NCBI GenBank assembly: GCA_020532545.1
Contig: JAJBAW010000017.1
Coordinates: 1 to 53,360 of the forward strand
Direction: 5' to 3'
Source of the DNA: Candidatus Cloacimonadota bacterium
Lineage (GTDB): Bacteria > Cloacimonadota > Cloacimonadia > Cloacimonadales > Cloacimonadaceae
DNA length: 53,360 nt
In this document: positions 27,409 to 35,503 of the stretch, piece after piece
How positions within the stretch are numbered: position 1 is the first letter of the stretch
How the letters are laid out: each line of letters opens with the position of its first letter
Translations under genes and position numbers: made by a program
Notes under the pieces: generated by a model
Told to the model about the DNA's origin: nothing
Database searches by the model: none
What the model saw: the letters and a program-made list of their open reading frames with translations, nothing else

Positions 27409-29013
27409 CTAATCACATATGGCATAAACCCGATAAAATCTCTTGTTCTGCGCCGGATCAAGATAGTAGTTTTCATTGCTGATAGTTAGTTCAGCGAAGC
27501 CGCTGTCGGGATAGTCTGAGGCTTCGATGCGGTAACTCGTGGCATTGGGTACTGCTGCCCAAGAAACTTGCACCCCAGCATCTACCTTCTCAATCTGCAG
27601 GATCGGCAAGCTCAGAGAGGAGACGATATTTCTAAAGACAAAGCTATCCACGCCTATATTGCATTGGTTGATCCCCCAATTAGCCATACCCGTGATGCTA
27701 ATATATGCTGCTGCATGGTGATAATCCGCCAAGCTCACAGTGTGCTTTGCCCACACGCCATAAGGGCTCTGCCCAACATAGAACTGAGTCCAAGTCTGTT
27801 TGTTATCCAGTGAGATCTCCAAAGTAATCGGGTATGGATTCCAGGATTGAGCTCCCCGCCAGGCCCAATAGCTAATCTCTTTGTCATCACCTCTCAGATC
27901 CAGGGGTGGAGATATCAGGCGGAGAGGATTATTTTCAAAGCCGATACTATAGCTATTCACCCGGGCAAAGTAAGTGCCCTCATGTGGTGCAGAGGCTCCA
28001 TGCGCAGTGTCACTGGATACAAAATCCCAATTGCCTGATCCTTGTGAACTGCGTGACCAGCCCGGAGCCATTTCGCCAAAGTGATCAAAGCCTTCGCTGT
28101 AGGGAGCTGATACCGAAGGCTCAGAGGGGGTGGTGCAAGAAGCATCCAATCCGACCGAAAAATTATCGGCACCGATGGACCAGATCTTATAATAATAGTG
28201 GGTGAGCGGTTCTAAGGCAGTATGGATGAAATCGCTATCTCCGCCACTGTAAATCACCGTTCCCCCGCCGGGGATAGTGCTGTTGTTGATGGGATCATAG
28301 CTCTCCCCCGCCACGGGATTGCCAAATACGTTTACCGTGTTGAAAGCGATGAGCACGGGATTCTGATCCAGGTTTAGCTGCCAATTCAATTCCACCCTAT
28401 TAGGATGAACGGAGGCAGCGGTGAATTCCCCTATGCTGGCCACGCCAGAACCATTCGATATTTCATAAAGCTTCAGCAGATCAACATAGACTTGAGATCC
28501 AATAGTATTAGAAGGGGTAAAACAATTGAAGGCAAAATAGTAGGTTCCGGTAGTGCGGGGAACAAAGATGTCCGTCACGCGATTGATGTAAGCCTGATGT
28601 TGCACGCGCGCCAGATCCAAAAGCACCTTCGTCTGTGCCCCTACAGTGGCTGCAGAACCCACGCTAACCTTCATCCATTCATAAGCGCGGTTAGTTTTTT
28701 GGAAGAAATCCAAGTAATAATGATTTCCCGCCGTAAGCTCAAAGCTCTTCGTAAAAGCCCATGCATTTGCCGCTACTTCATTCCAATCGCTCCTGGCGTA
28801 GCGCATTAAATGAGTACCGCTGTAGCTGGCACTCCATGGACCGTTTTCAATGCAAGGATTCCAGTTCCCGCCAGCGCCTATATTCATAAATGTCCATCCC
28901 ATCGGGGGAGTAGCCGAGAAATCCTCGGTGTAGATTAGTTCTTGAGCCGCCAAAGTGCTCAACAATGCCAAACAAAACAACAGGCAGACAATTTTGTAGT
29001 ATAATCGAGACAT
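27409..29013 (-). CDS. Secreted protein with cleaved-adhesin/choice-of-anchor J-like and fibronectin III domains
   Basis: The product has 534 residues from the ATG at 29013, which follows AAGGATG and opens a signal peptide (MSRLYYKIVCLLFCLALLST, cleaved near LAAQ). An in-frame ATG 25 codons upstream is less likely because it would bury the signal. Residues ~25-190 and ~310-470 are two related jelly-roll domains (EDFSATPPMGWTF; EGFDHFGEMAPGWSRSS) like the cleaved-adhesin family. Fibronectin III domains lie at ~195-300 and ~480-534. It ends FYRVYAICD without an evident sorting tail. It is likely a cell-surface or released adhesin or carbohydrate-binding protein. It has its own promoter-like sequence and stands alone between inverted repeats. 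Confidence 0.8.
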   Translation of the reverse strand: MSRLYYKIVCLLFCLALLSTLAAQELIYTEDFSATPPMGWTFMNIGAGGNWNPCIENGPWSASYSGTHLMRYARSDWNEVAANAWAFTKSFELTAGNHYYLDFFQKTNRAYEWMKVSVGSAATVGAQTKVLLDLARVQHQAYINRVTDIFVPRTTGTYYFAFNCFTPSNTIGSQVYVDLLKLYEISNGSGVASIGEFTAASVHPNRVELNWQLNLDQNPVLIAFNTVNVFGNPVAGESYDPINNSTIPGGGTVIYSGGDSDFIHTALEPLTHYYYKIWSIGADNFSVGLDASCTTPSEPSVSAPYSEGFDHFGEMAPGWSRSSQGSGNWDFVSSDTAHGASAPHEGTYFARVNSYSIGFENNPLRLISPPLDLRGDDKEISYWAWRGAQSWNPYPITLEISLDNKQTWTQFYVGQSPYGVWAKHTVSLADYHHAAAYISITGMANWGINQCNIGVDSFVFRNIVSSLSLPILQIEKVDAGVQVSWAAVPNATSYRIEASDYPDSGFAELTISNENYYLDPAQNKRFYRVYAICD

Positions 29014-29156
29014 AGCATCATCCTTTTTTAAAAGGTTCGAGGCTTGAGTACTGCATCCTGCTGTGTTTTCCATCTCAGGCTTACTCATTCTCTTTTTGAA
29101 GGCCTATCGCAGGTCCTCGCTTCACACACTATATATCATTTGACCTGACTGTGCTC

Positions 29157-29186
29157 AGTTTATTTAAAACACAGATATCTTGTCAA
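29157..29186 (-). promoter_or_regulatory. Promoter of the 27409-29013 secreted gene
   Basis: On the minus strand TTGACA (29186-29181) is followed after 18 nt by TAAACT (29162-29157), four of six matches to TATAAT. The predicted leader is ~140 nt. Just before the start codon, CCTTTT-AA-AAAAGG pairs over the ribosome site, which could dampen translation. Confidence 0.5.
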
Positions 29187-29352
29187 GATCAATCTGAGCG
29201 AAAAATCAGTTCAGACGGGAAACTGTTGATAACATTCCACAAGCTTAGGCTGTGCATAAGGATGGCAGCGAACTGAAATCTCCATCGTCCATAATTTAGG
29301 AATATCTGATTTCCATTTCGCAGCCATCTTTATTATCTGGGTAAATGTAAGG

Positions 29353-29466
29353 ATGGAGCTGCGGCTTCCTGGCCATCAAAGGCCAGGAAGGAGTCTTGAC
29401 CAGGCAGCATTCCGTAGCGTGGCGGTTAAAAACCGCCACCTTGATTCTTTCAAGGAAGATGTAGCT
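29353..29466 (-). repeat. Two-hairpin intergenic element, copy B
   Basis: Inverted copy of the element at 27061-27174. Its hairpin 1 is GTGGCGGTT-TTT-AACCGCCAC on the minus strand (29439-29419). Hairpin 2 is TTCCTGGCC-TTTGAT-GGCCAGGAA. Stem sequences differ from copy A while pairing is kept, and linker and flank blocks (TCAAGACTCCTTCC, CCGCAGCTCCAT, ATCTTCCTTGAAAGA) are identical. Confidence 0.82.
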
Positions 29467-29634
29467 TTGTTTTAACCCAAAAACGACCCAGGTAATTTCA
29501 AAAAAACCTTGCTGACAAGAGATTACAGTGTGACCCAAGCCAAACGGCCGAAGCAAGAAAGATCGTTTTAAGGTCAAAAAAAGGCTCAGCTGTTAACTTG
29601 TATAGGATGGCACAGATGGCTTCAGCCCATTTGT

Positions 29635-29699
29635 TGTCGTGTAGATGCCGTGGAAATAAGAGGATTTATTCCTACTATCTCCACGGCATCTACACGACA
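29635..29699. repeat. Perfect 20-bp inverted repeat with 25-nt loop
   Basis: The left arm 29635-29654 (TGTCGTGTAGATGCCGTGGA) is the exact reverse complement of 29680-29699. The loop itself contains a smaller AATAA/TTATT pair. No T-run follows on either strand, so it is not a classic terminator. Alternatives are a termination/processing hairpin or a remnant of a small mobile element. Confidence 0.85.
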
Positions 29700-29823
29700 G
29701 GCTATCCGGGAAGGCTACTGTAAGTCTCGGGACGAAAAAGCTAATAAAAGCTAAATACACTTATAATAAAATGGGGAATTATGGATAAGCTCGGACCGAA
29801 AGAACGCAGAAAACACGCCAAGC

Positions 29824-31017
29824 TTAGCTATCTGCACCACCTTGCATAGTCTCCAGCAATCTCTTGCAATGCCGCTCCCAGCTAAAGTCTTCCAGGCGTT
29901 TATAGGCTCTGGCGGTCAATTGATTCGCCAGCTCCACACTCTGCAGAACACTTGACATAGCCTTGGCGATCTCTTTGGGGCGCTGGGGATTGAAGGTCAG
30001 AACAGCGTTTTTGCCGATTTCCGGCAGGGAGGAAGTATTTGAGCAAACTACCGGCACTCCGGAGGCAAAGGCTTCCAGCAGGGGGATGCCATAGACTTCA
30101 TGTAAAGAAGGAAGTACATACAGGGAGGCGTGTTTGTAGAGGCCAGCCAGATCTGGTCTTTCTACATAACCGGGGAAATGTATCTGCCTTTGGCAGCCCA
30201 GCCTGCTCCAGGATAGCATCACCTTGTCTGCCCCATCCAGTATTTCTCCAACGCAGACCAGTTCATATTGGTCACCTACAGTTTGAACTAATTTTTGATA
30301 GGCAGCCAGCAGGTTCAGATGGTTGCGTGCGGGATCTCCGATGCGTGACACGTAGAGAATGTATTTACCTTTGATGCTGTATTTCGTTATGAGATCACTC
30401 AGCGCCGTCGGATTTTCCAGACTTGCGGGATCGTAGCCGTTGTAATTCACTCGGATGCGATTTCCCGGGATACCAAAAAGCCGGCGCAAATCGTTTTTAG
30501 TACTTTCGCTGGTGGCATAGATGATTGGGGCTTTGTGCAGATAGCGGCCCATCATGAATTTGAGATAAAGCAGGCGGATAAAATCATGCTTATGACTAAG
30601 GGAGAACTGAGGTAGAACGTGAAAAGTAAGAATGGTCTGGGGAGGGTAGTGCGCAAAGAGGCGGCGGTTTCCTGCAGGTAAAAATACAAGATCATAGCGT
30701 TTGAATCCCGGCCACCAAGGGAGGATATAGAGATGGAAGAGTGCGGAGAGGACAGGTTTCTTGAGCGATTCAGGGATTTCGATAAAGTGTAAGTTGTCAT
30801 GTAGAAGAGGGAACATTGCCCGGTCTGAAGGATGGATGAGCAGGGTGACCTGGTGATCTTTCAGGAGCTCTGTGGTGGTGGCCACTATATAGTGCAAGAT
30901 TCCGGAATGGCCTGAGCCCAGGATCAGAGCGCTGATGATGATTTTCTTCTGCTCTGGCAGGCGATCCAGAGCTGGATCATGGCGGGTAAGTAGCTTGAAA
31001 AATGCTTTGAATTTCAT
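29824..31017 (-). CDS. Glycosyltransferase, GT4 type
   Basis: The 397-residue product has a GT-B fold. Its C-terminal half has the nucleotide-sugar site HEVYGIPLLEAFASGVPVV with the usual E(x7)E spacing, followed by SNTSSLPEIG. The N-terminal half contains VSRIGDPARNHLNLL at the domain boundary. The ATG follows GAGG. It ends the minus-strand run that starts with cyuA, lying 18 nt after folA, so the context says little about substrate; a glycan of the cell envelope is likely. Confidence 0.87.
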   Translation of the reverse strand: MKFKAFFKLLTRHDPALDRLPEQKKIIISALILGSGHSGILHYIVATTTELLKDHQVTLLIHPSDRAMFPLLHDNLHFIEIPESLKKPVLSALFHLYILPWWPGFKRYDLVFLPAGNRRLFAHYPPQTILTFHVLPQFSLSHKHDFIRLLYLKFMMGRYLHKAPIIYATSESTKNDLRRLFGIPGNRIRVNYNGYDPASLENPTALSDLITKYSIKGKYILYVSRIGDPARNHLNLLAAYQKLVQTVGDQYELVCVGEILDGADKVMLSWSRLGCQRQIHFPGYVERPDLAGLYKHASLYVLPSLHEVYGIPLLEAFASGVPVVCSNTSSLPEIGKNAVLTFNPQRPKEIAKAMSSVLQSVELANQLTARAYKRLEDFSWERHCKRLLETMQGGADS

Positions 31018-31035
31018 GGGAACCTCACTGTTTCC

Positions 31036-31506
31036 TTATTTTCTCATATATTTGCAAAACCTCAGCTTATATCCGCTGGCAGCAAGAAGCTCCGTGCAGG
31101 CTTGTTCTTGCCAGAGCGACCAATCCAGTTCCGGGAACTTGCGATCTCCTTCTATATCCGCTTCGATGTGCGTGATATACAGCTCGTCCACCAAGGGCAA
31201 AGCCTGCTCGAAGATGGCTGCTCCACCGATGATAAAGGCATCCGGCTCTGCTGCGATGGCCTCTGCCAGGCTATGATAGACTATCAGGTCTTTTCCGGCA
31301 AAAGCTTCATCCCGGCTCAGCACGATGTTCTGGCGGTTTGGCAAAGCCCGGCCTATAGAAAGATAGGTCTTGCGGCCCATGATGATGCTGTGACCAGTAG
31401 TCTCTCTCTTGAAGTGAGCCAGGTCTTCCGGGATATGCCAGGGCATCTGATTGTCTTTTCCGATCACACGGTCCTGTGTCATGGCGACGATGATTTTCAG
31501 GCTCAA
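31036..31506 (-). CDS. folA: Dihydrofolate reductase
   Basis: NADPH-dependent reduction of dihydrofolate. The 156-residue product has the N-terminal IVAMTQDRVIGKDNQMPWHI, with the Asp/Glu-region catalytic helix PEDLAHFKRETTGH, then IIMGRKTYLSIG and IIGGAAIFEQALP. The start is TTG at 31506 in a TTGA overlap with the mlaF stop, the same junction seen at aroF-miaB. Length is typical. Confidence 0.93.
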   Translation of the reverse strand: MSLKIIVAMTQDRVIGKDNQMPWHIPEDLAHFKRETTGHSIIMGRKTYLSIGRALPNRQNIVLSRDEAFAGKDLIVYHSLAEAIAAEPDAFIIGGAAIFEQALPLVDELYITHIEADIEGDRKFPELDWSLWQEQACTELLAASGYKLRFCKYMRK

Positions 31507-32249
31507 AACTTCCCCACTTCAAAGAAATGATCAATTTGCGGGATTTTGGCCGTTTTGGCTTCATCCAGAGTGCCATAAAAAAGCATCGTGCCAGAATCCA
31601 GAAAAATGATCTTATCGGCAATGCGGTGGATGGAGGCCAGCTCATGGGTCACGATCACGATGGTCATTTTGAACTGCTCTTTGAGACTCAAAATAAGCTC
31701 ATCCAGGGAAGCAGAGGTGATGGGATCCAAGCCTGCGGAAGGCTCATCACAAAAGAGTAAAGGCGGATCCATAGCCATAGCTCTGGCCAAAGCAGCCCGT
31801 TTCTTCATGCCCCCGGAAAGTTCGGAGGGGAACTGGTACATAGCATTTGACAATCCTACCAGAGAAAGTTTTACGCGGATCATCCGGTCTCTTACTTTGG
31901 CGGAAAGCTGGGTGTGCATCTCCAGGGGAATGGAGATATTCTCATAGAGCGAGATGGAATTCAGGAGTGCTCCACTTTGGAAGAGCATGCCAGTCTTCTT
32001 GAGCACTTCGTTAAAGGCATTTTCATCCATGGTCAGGATATCTTCGCCCCAAAATTTCACACTGCCGGCGGCGGGTTCGTAGAGCCGAAGCATGTTTTTG
32101 AGCAAGGTGGTCTTTCCACTACCGCTACCGCCCAGAATGACCGTGATTTCCTGGGGAAGGATATCCACGTTGATGTCTGACAAAATGGTCTTGGTGCCGT
32201 ATTTGGCGACCATATTGCGGATTTCGATGACAGGCTTTAGCTCTTTCAT
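31503..32249 (-). CDS. mlaF: MCE-system ABC transporter ATPase (MlaF-like)
   Basis: Powers lipid transfer by the permease encoded just upstream. The 248-residue product has Walker A GGSGSGKTT, signature LSGGMKKRAALARA, Walker B LLFCDEPSAGLDP and the H-loop IVTHE. The LSGGMKKR form of the signature is typical for Mla/MCE ATPases. It overlaps the mlaE stop by 4 nt. The operon order MCE, lipoprotein, permease, ATPase marks it as part of a trans-envelope lipid transporter. Confidence 0.92.
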   Translation of the reverse strand: MKELKPVIEIRNMVAKYGTKTILSDINVDILPQEITVILGGSGSGKTTLLKNMLRLYEPAAGSVKFWGEDILTMDENAFNEVLKKTGMLFQSGALLNSISLYENISIPLEMHTQLSAKVRDRMIRVKLSLVGLSNAMYQFPSELSGGMKKRAALARAMAMDPPLLFCDEPSAGLDPITSASLDELILSLKEQFKMTIVIVTHELASIHRIADKIIFLDSGTMLFYGTLDEAKTAKIPQIDHFFEVGKF

Positions 32250-33325
32250 AAGTATAACAAACTAAATACCGCATCAAACAAAATAACGGCAAAAATTGAG
32301 CTAACCACAGCGGCTGTAGTGGCTTTACCCACTCCCTCGGCTCCACCTTTTACCTGGAAACCGTAGTAGGAACCGATGATCACGATCACCCAGGCAAACC
32401 AGATACTCTTGCTAAAAGTTACGATAAGATCTTTGATGGTAATAATATCAATAGCGCGGGTAAAGAAAGTATGGGGCGCAATATCGAGCATACCAATGGC
32501 GATAAAAGCACCGCCCAATATACTGACTATGATGCTGAACATCACCAGGAGCGGCATGACAATGGTGATGGCATGAAACTTTGGTACCACCACATAAGCG
32601 ATGGGGTTGAGCGCCATCATTTTCAAAGCGTCTATTTCCTCTGTGACTTCCATGGTGGCAATCTCAGAGGCGATGGCACTGCCGCTGCGACCGGCAACTA
32701 TGATTGCTGTGATGAGCGGCGCCATTTCCCGAACCATGGTGATGGACAGAAGATCTGCTATAAAGACATTGGCACCAAAATTCTTGAGCTGCACGCCGGA
32801 TTGCAAGGCCAGGATAAAGCCTATGATCAGAGAAAGCAAGGCCACGATGGGCAAAGCCTCCGAACCAAGCTGTGCCGCCTGTTGCAGGAGCGAACCCCGG
32901 CGTTGATCCTTACGGCTAAATAGTCCCACTCCACTGTAATAGAAGATCTCAGCGGCCAGGGTGAGAGCCTTGACCAGCTCATTGTATGAATTTAAGAGAC
33001 TATCTCCTACTTGCTCAAAAAAGCCCATTTTGGGTGGCTTTTCTACCAGGGGTAGCTCCAGAGTGCTGTAGGTATCTATCATGGCCTGGATCTTGGCTGG
33101 TACTTTCTGGAAAATTTGCTCCTTAGAGTACTCGCTCAGTTTCAGGTGCATCTCATCCAAAAATGCCACACCGGCACTATCGATCATGGTGAGTTCTCCC
33201 AGATCGATCTTGCTGATGGTGCCCTCTTTAAACAGCCTACTGATCTCTTTGGCAGCATCAGGCACTGTATGATGATTCAGTTCGCCTGTGAGGGTCAGGG
33301 CATCGCTGGTTAATTCTATTTGCAT
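32246..33325 (-). CDS. mlaE: MCE-system permease with N-terminal STAS domain (MlaB-MlaE fusion)
   Basis: The product has 359 residues from the ATG at 33325, which overlaps the preceding stop (TAATG). Residues ~1-95 are a STAS domain (IDLGELTMIDSAGVAFLDEM), as in the separate MlaB. The MlaE permease core follows, with the conserved FILALQSGVQLKNFGANVFI, TMVREMAPLITAIIVAGRSG and EEIDALKMMALNP and five or so membrane segments. A start 17 codons upstream (33376) would lie inside the previous gene and precede the domain, so it is less likely. MlaB and MlaE are often separate genes; here they are one chain. Confidence 0.9.
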   Translation of the reverse strand: MQIELTSDALTLTGELNHHTVPDAAKEISRLFKEGTISKIDLGELTMIDSAGVAFLDEMHLKLSEYSKEQIFQKVPAKIQAMIDTYSTLELPLVEKPPKMGFFEQVGDSLLNSYNELVKALTLAAEIFYYSGVGLFSRKDQRRGSLLQQAAQLGSEALPIVALLSLIIGFILALQSGVQLKNFGANVFIADLLSITMVREMAPLITAIIVAGRSGSAIASEIATMEVTEEIDALKMMALNPIAYVVVPKFHAITIVMPLLVMFSIIVSILGGAFIAIGMLDIAPHTFFTRAIDIITIKDLIVTFSKSIWFAWVIVIIGSYYGFQVKGGAEGVGKATTAAVVSSIFAVILFDAVFSLLYL

Positions 33326-35487
33326 TAGTAAAACAGGCTCATTCTTAAGTAGGCGCTGTAGTTGTAAGTCAACCAATCCCGGATTGCTTCATTATATTGA
33401 AAGTTCAAGCTCGCATCCAGGGAGATATTGCGGTAAACACGGATATTGATACGGTTCTCATTATCTATGCTCGGCTTCATACCGGTATCACTAAAGGGAA
33501 AGAGAGCATCGAAAGTAGAATTCAGTGAAAGGAAATTGAAGATATTCACTGCGGAAAAGATCAAAGTTGCTTCCAAACCACGGTCAAAGCGGTCTTCTGC
33601 TTCTGTAAAGACATCGTAGCTGATGCTATCGATCATTACAGAACTGGCAGAGCTGAGGGATTTGAGATTGAGATCTTGCACCCAGCCATAACCACTGCGC
33701 AAGCTCACCCAGGTTTTGGGGCTGAAAGCAACCCGGTAGGTAAGCCCTGTGCCTTCTTTGAGCCGCAGAGGAAACAGCGCAATTTTGGTGCGGACCTTGT
33801 CTTGATTCAAGGCCCTTTCAAGCTCAAGGCCTTCGGAATCATATACTATATTGTTCTTGGCATCTGAAAAATACTTATACTCGTCCCAAAAATGGGTGCT
33901 CAGATCCGCTCTTCCATAAAAGGCGAGGTTGTTGAAAAACTTCTTTTCCTTTCCCCAAGGATAGAGCAGGAGAGTATTTTTCAACGAGTAATTATCCTTA
34001 TTGATGCGGAAATCTTCGTTATCTATGGTGTAGTTTGCCCCTATATCATAGATGCTGCGCATGTTGTAATGAAAGGGGCGGAATTCATGATCGATAGTGT
34101 TGTCAAATTGTCCCACCAGATTCAAGGCGAAGGTGGGATTATTCTCATCTACTTCGTTGTTTGAAGCCACATTGATATTAGCGTGGATGGCGCCTTTATG
34201 AAACTTTACCTGTCCCACGCCCAGCTCATCAGCCAGCACTCCGGCTCCGATCAAGTTGTTATTCGCATCAGCGGCAGTATCCACGATCAAGGTCAAGACC
34301 GGGCTTTCACCTTCGATGAGGCTCACAGTGATAAAGTCTCTGAGGGAGCTCCAGGAATTTCCGCCCAGGGTAACCATGTAGTTTCCTGCAGGCAGAATCC
34401 ATAATCCTTCTTCGATGCCGTGTTCATCTTCGCCCAGGCTGATGCCAGTTCCTACCTTGGTATATCCGTAATCATCTTCATTTTTTACCCACAAATCATA
34501 GATCATGCGTACCCTGGTCTGGGCGTCGTCCAAAATGCGCACCCTGAGTTCACTCCAGGTTCTTTGCACCACGGATCTCATTCTAGGAAAGACATCTATA
34601 GTAGATTTGATGTCTTCATTATAGCCAGTGACAATTCTATATCGTCCCGGCTCCAGTAGATGCGGAACGTTGTATTCGCCCGTAGCTTCGCTGATCTTTG
34701 TATTCAGGCTATCCACACCTTCTATGCGATATTGCAAATCGCTGGTCATAGGCGCTTTGGTGCTCAGCAGCAATTCCCCAAAGAGTTTATGGGTCTCCTG
34801 ATTCTCCAATTGTTGGAAATACACTCGCTCCGGCGCACTCATATCACTGGTAAAGTCCCTTTGTCCGGGAGTGATAGGCCGACCGGCAAAATGCATGATA
34901 CATAGTGCTGCAAAAGCATTGGTTTCAGCCATCACCATTTCGTTGAAGAGCTGCACCAGATAGATGTTGGAGTCGTCCGTGAGTTCCCGATAGTGTCCAT
35001 TGCGATGCGTGAGGATAGTCCTCTCACTGGTGCTATCCCGCAGAGTAAATTCCATGCGCAAGAAGGCACGAGGACTGGCCCCTTCTATCTTTTCAATGTT
35101 CAGGATCGAGGTTTCCAGATAGTAATTCGGATCTGCCGCTGTAGCATCACGGTACACATTCCCAAAGATGTTATATGCTCTCAGGCGATCCGCCACGATA
35201 TTTGGCACGGAGTCCGACAGGCGATTTGCCCACAGATCGTCACGCATAAAGCGCACTTGGGAAAAGCTTTCTTTGGCCACGAGTTGATTGCGGTTGTAGA
35301 TACGATTCACACGGCTGTTCATTACATACAGACTCTTCCCGTTGGAAACTTCCATTTTGAGTTCGGGCTTTTCTGTGGATTTTTGATAATCGAGCACATA
35401 GTAATTCGTTTGCCGTTCCACTTTCCCGAAACACCCACTGAGTGCCAGGGTGATGATTGCCAGACAGATAAGGTAAAATCTTTTCAT
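33325..35487 (-). CDS. Lipoprotein with PqiC-like N-terminal domain and C-terminal beta-barrel
   Basis: The product has 720 residues from the ATG at 35487 (an ATG two codons earlier sits too close to the AGAGG site). The signal sequence has a lipobox LALSGC (Cys19). Residues ~25-200 resemble ABC-transport auxiliary lipoproteins (PqiC/DUF330-like: TNYYVLDYQ, then DRLRAYNIFGNVY). Residues ~230-420 are beta-rich repeats (LEPGRYRIV; LPAGNYMVTL). From ~430 to the end alternating aromatic strands (ALNLVGQF, LAFYGRADLSTHFW, VRTKIALFPLRL) end in LRMSLFY, a terminal aromatic typical of outer-membrane barrels. It lies between the MCE protein and the permease. It probably forms the outer-membrane end of the transporter; the barrel is inferred from strand pattern only. 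Confidence 0.75.
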   Translation of the reverse strand: MKRFYLICLAIITLALSGCFGKVERQTNYYVLDYQKSTEKPELKMEVSNGKSLYVMNSRVNRIYNRNQLVAKESFSQVRFMRDDLWANRLSDSVPNIVADRLRAYNIFGNVYRDATAADPNYYLETSILNIEKIEGASPRAFLRMEFTLRDSTSERTILTHRNGHYRELTDDSNIYLVQLFNEMVMAETNAFAALCIMHFAGRPITPGQRDFTSDMSAPERVYFQQLENQETHKLFGELLLSTKAPMTSDLQYRIEGVDSLNTKISEATGEYNVPHLLEPGRYRIVTGYNEDIKSTIDVFPRMRSVVQRTWSELRVRILDDAQTRVRMIYDLWVKNEDDYGYTKVGTGISLGEDEHGIEEGLWILPAGNYMVTLGGNSWSSLRDFITVSLIEGESPVLTLIVDTAADANNNLIGAGVLADELGVGQVKFHKGAIHANINVASNNEVDENNPTFALNLVGQFDNTIDHEFRPFHYNMRSIYDIGANYTIDNEDFRINKDNYSLKNTLLLYPWGKEKKFFNNLAFYGRADLSTHFWDEYKYFSDAKNNIVYDSEGLELERALNQDKVRTKIALFPLRLKEGTGLTYRVAFSPKTWVSLRSGYGWVQDLNLKSLSSASSVMIDSISYDVFTEAEDRFDRGLEATLIFSAVNIFNFLSLNSTFDALFPFSDTGMKPSIDNENRINIRVYRNISLDASLNFQYNEAIRDWLTYNYSAYLRMSLFY

Positions 35488-35503
35488 TTTCATATCCTCT
35501 TAA

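Larger units (their letters stand above)
29187..29823. other. Structured non-coding region
   Basis: Holds element copy B (29353-29466), a perfect 20-bp inverted repeat (29635-29699) and an imperfect inverted repeat with arms 29262-29280 and 29308-29327. A 93-codon frame at 29296-29577 (minus) runs through the repeats and is rejected. From 29700 to 29823 nothing clear is seen apart from A/T-rich sequence before the glycosyltransferase stop. Confidence 0.6.

Noticed and set aside
29296-29577. 93-codon minus-strand frame
   Set aside because: Runs through element copy B, which is repeated and structured; no ribosome site.
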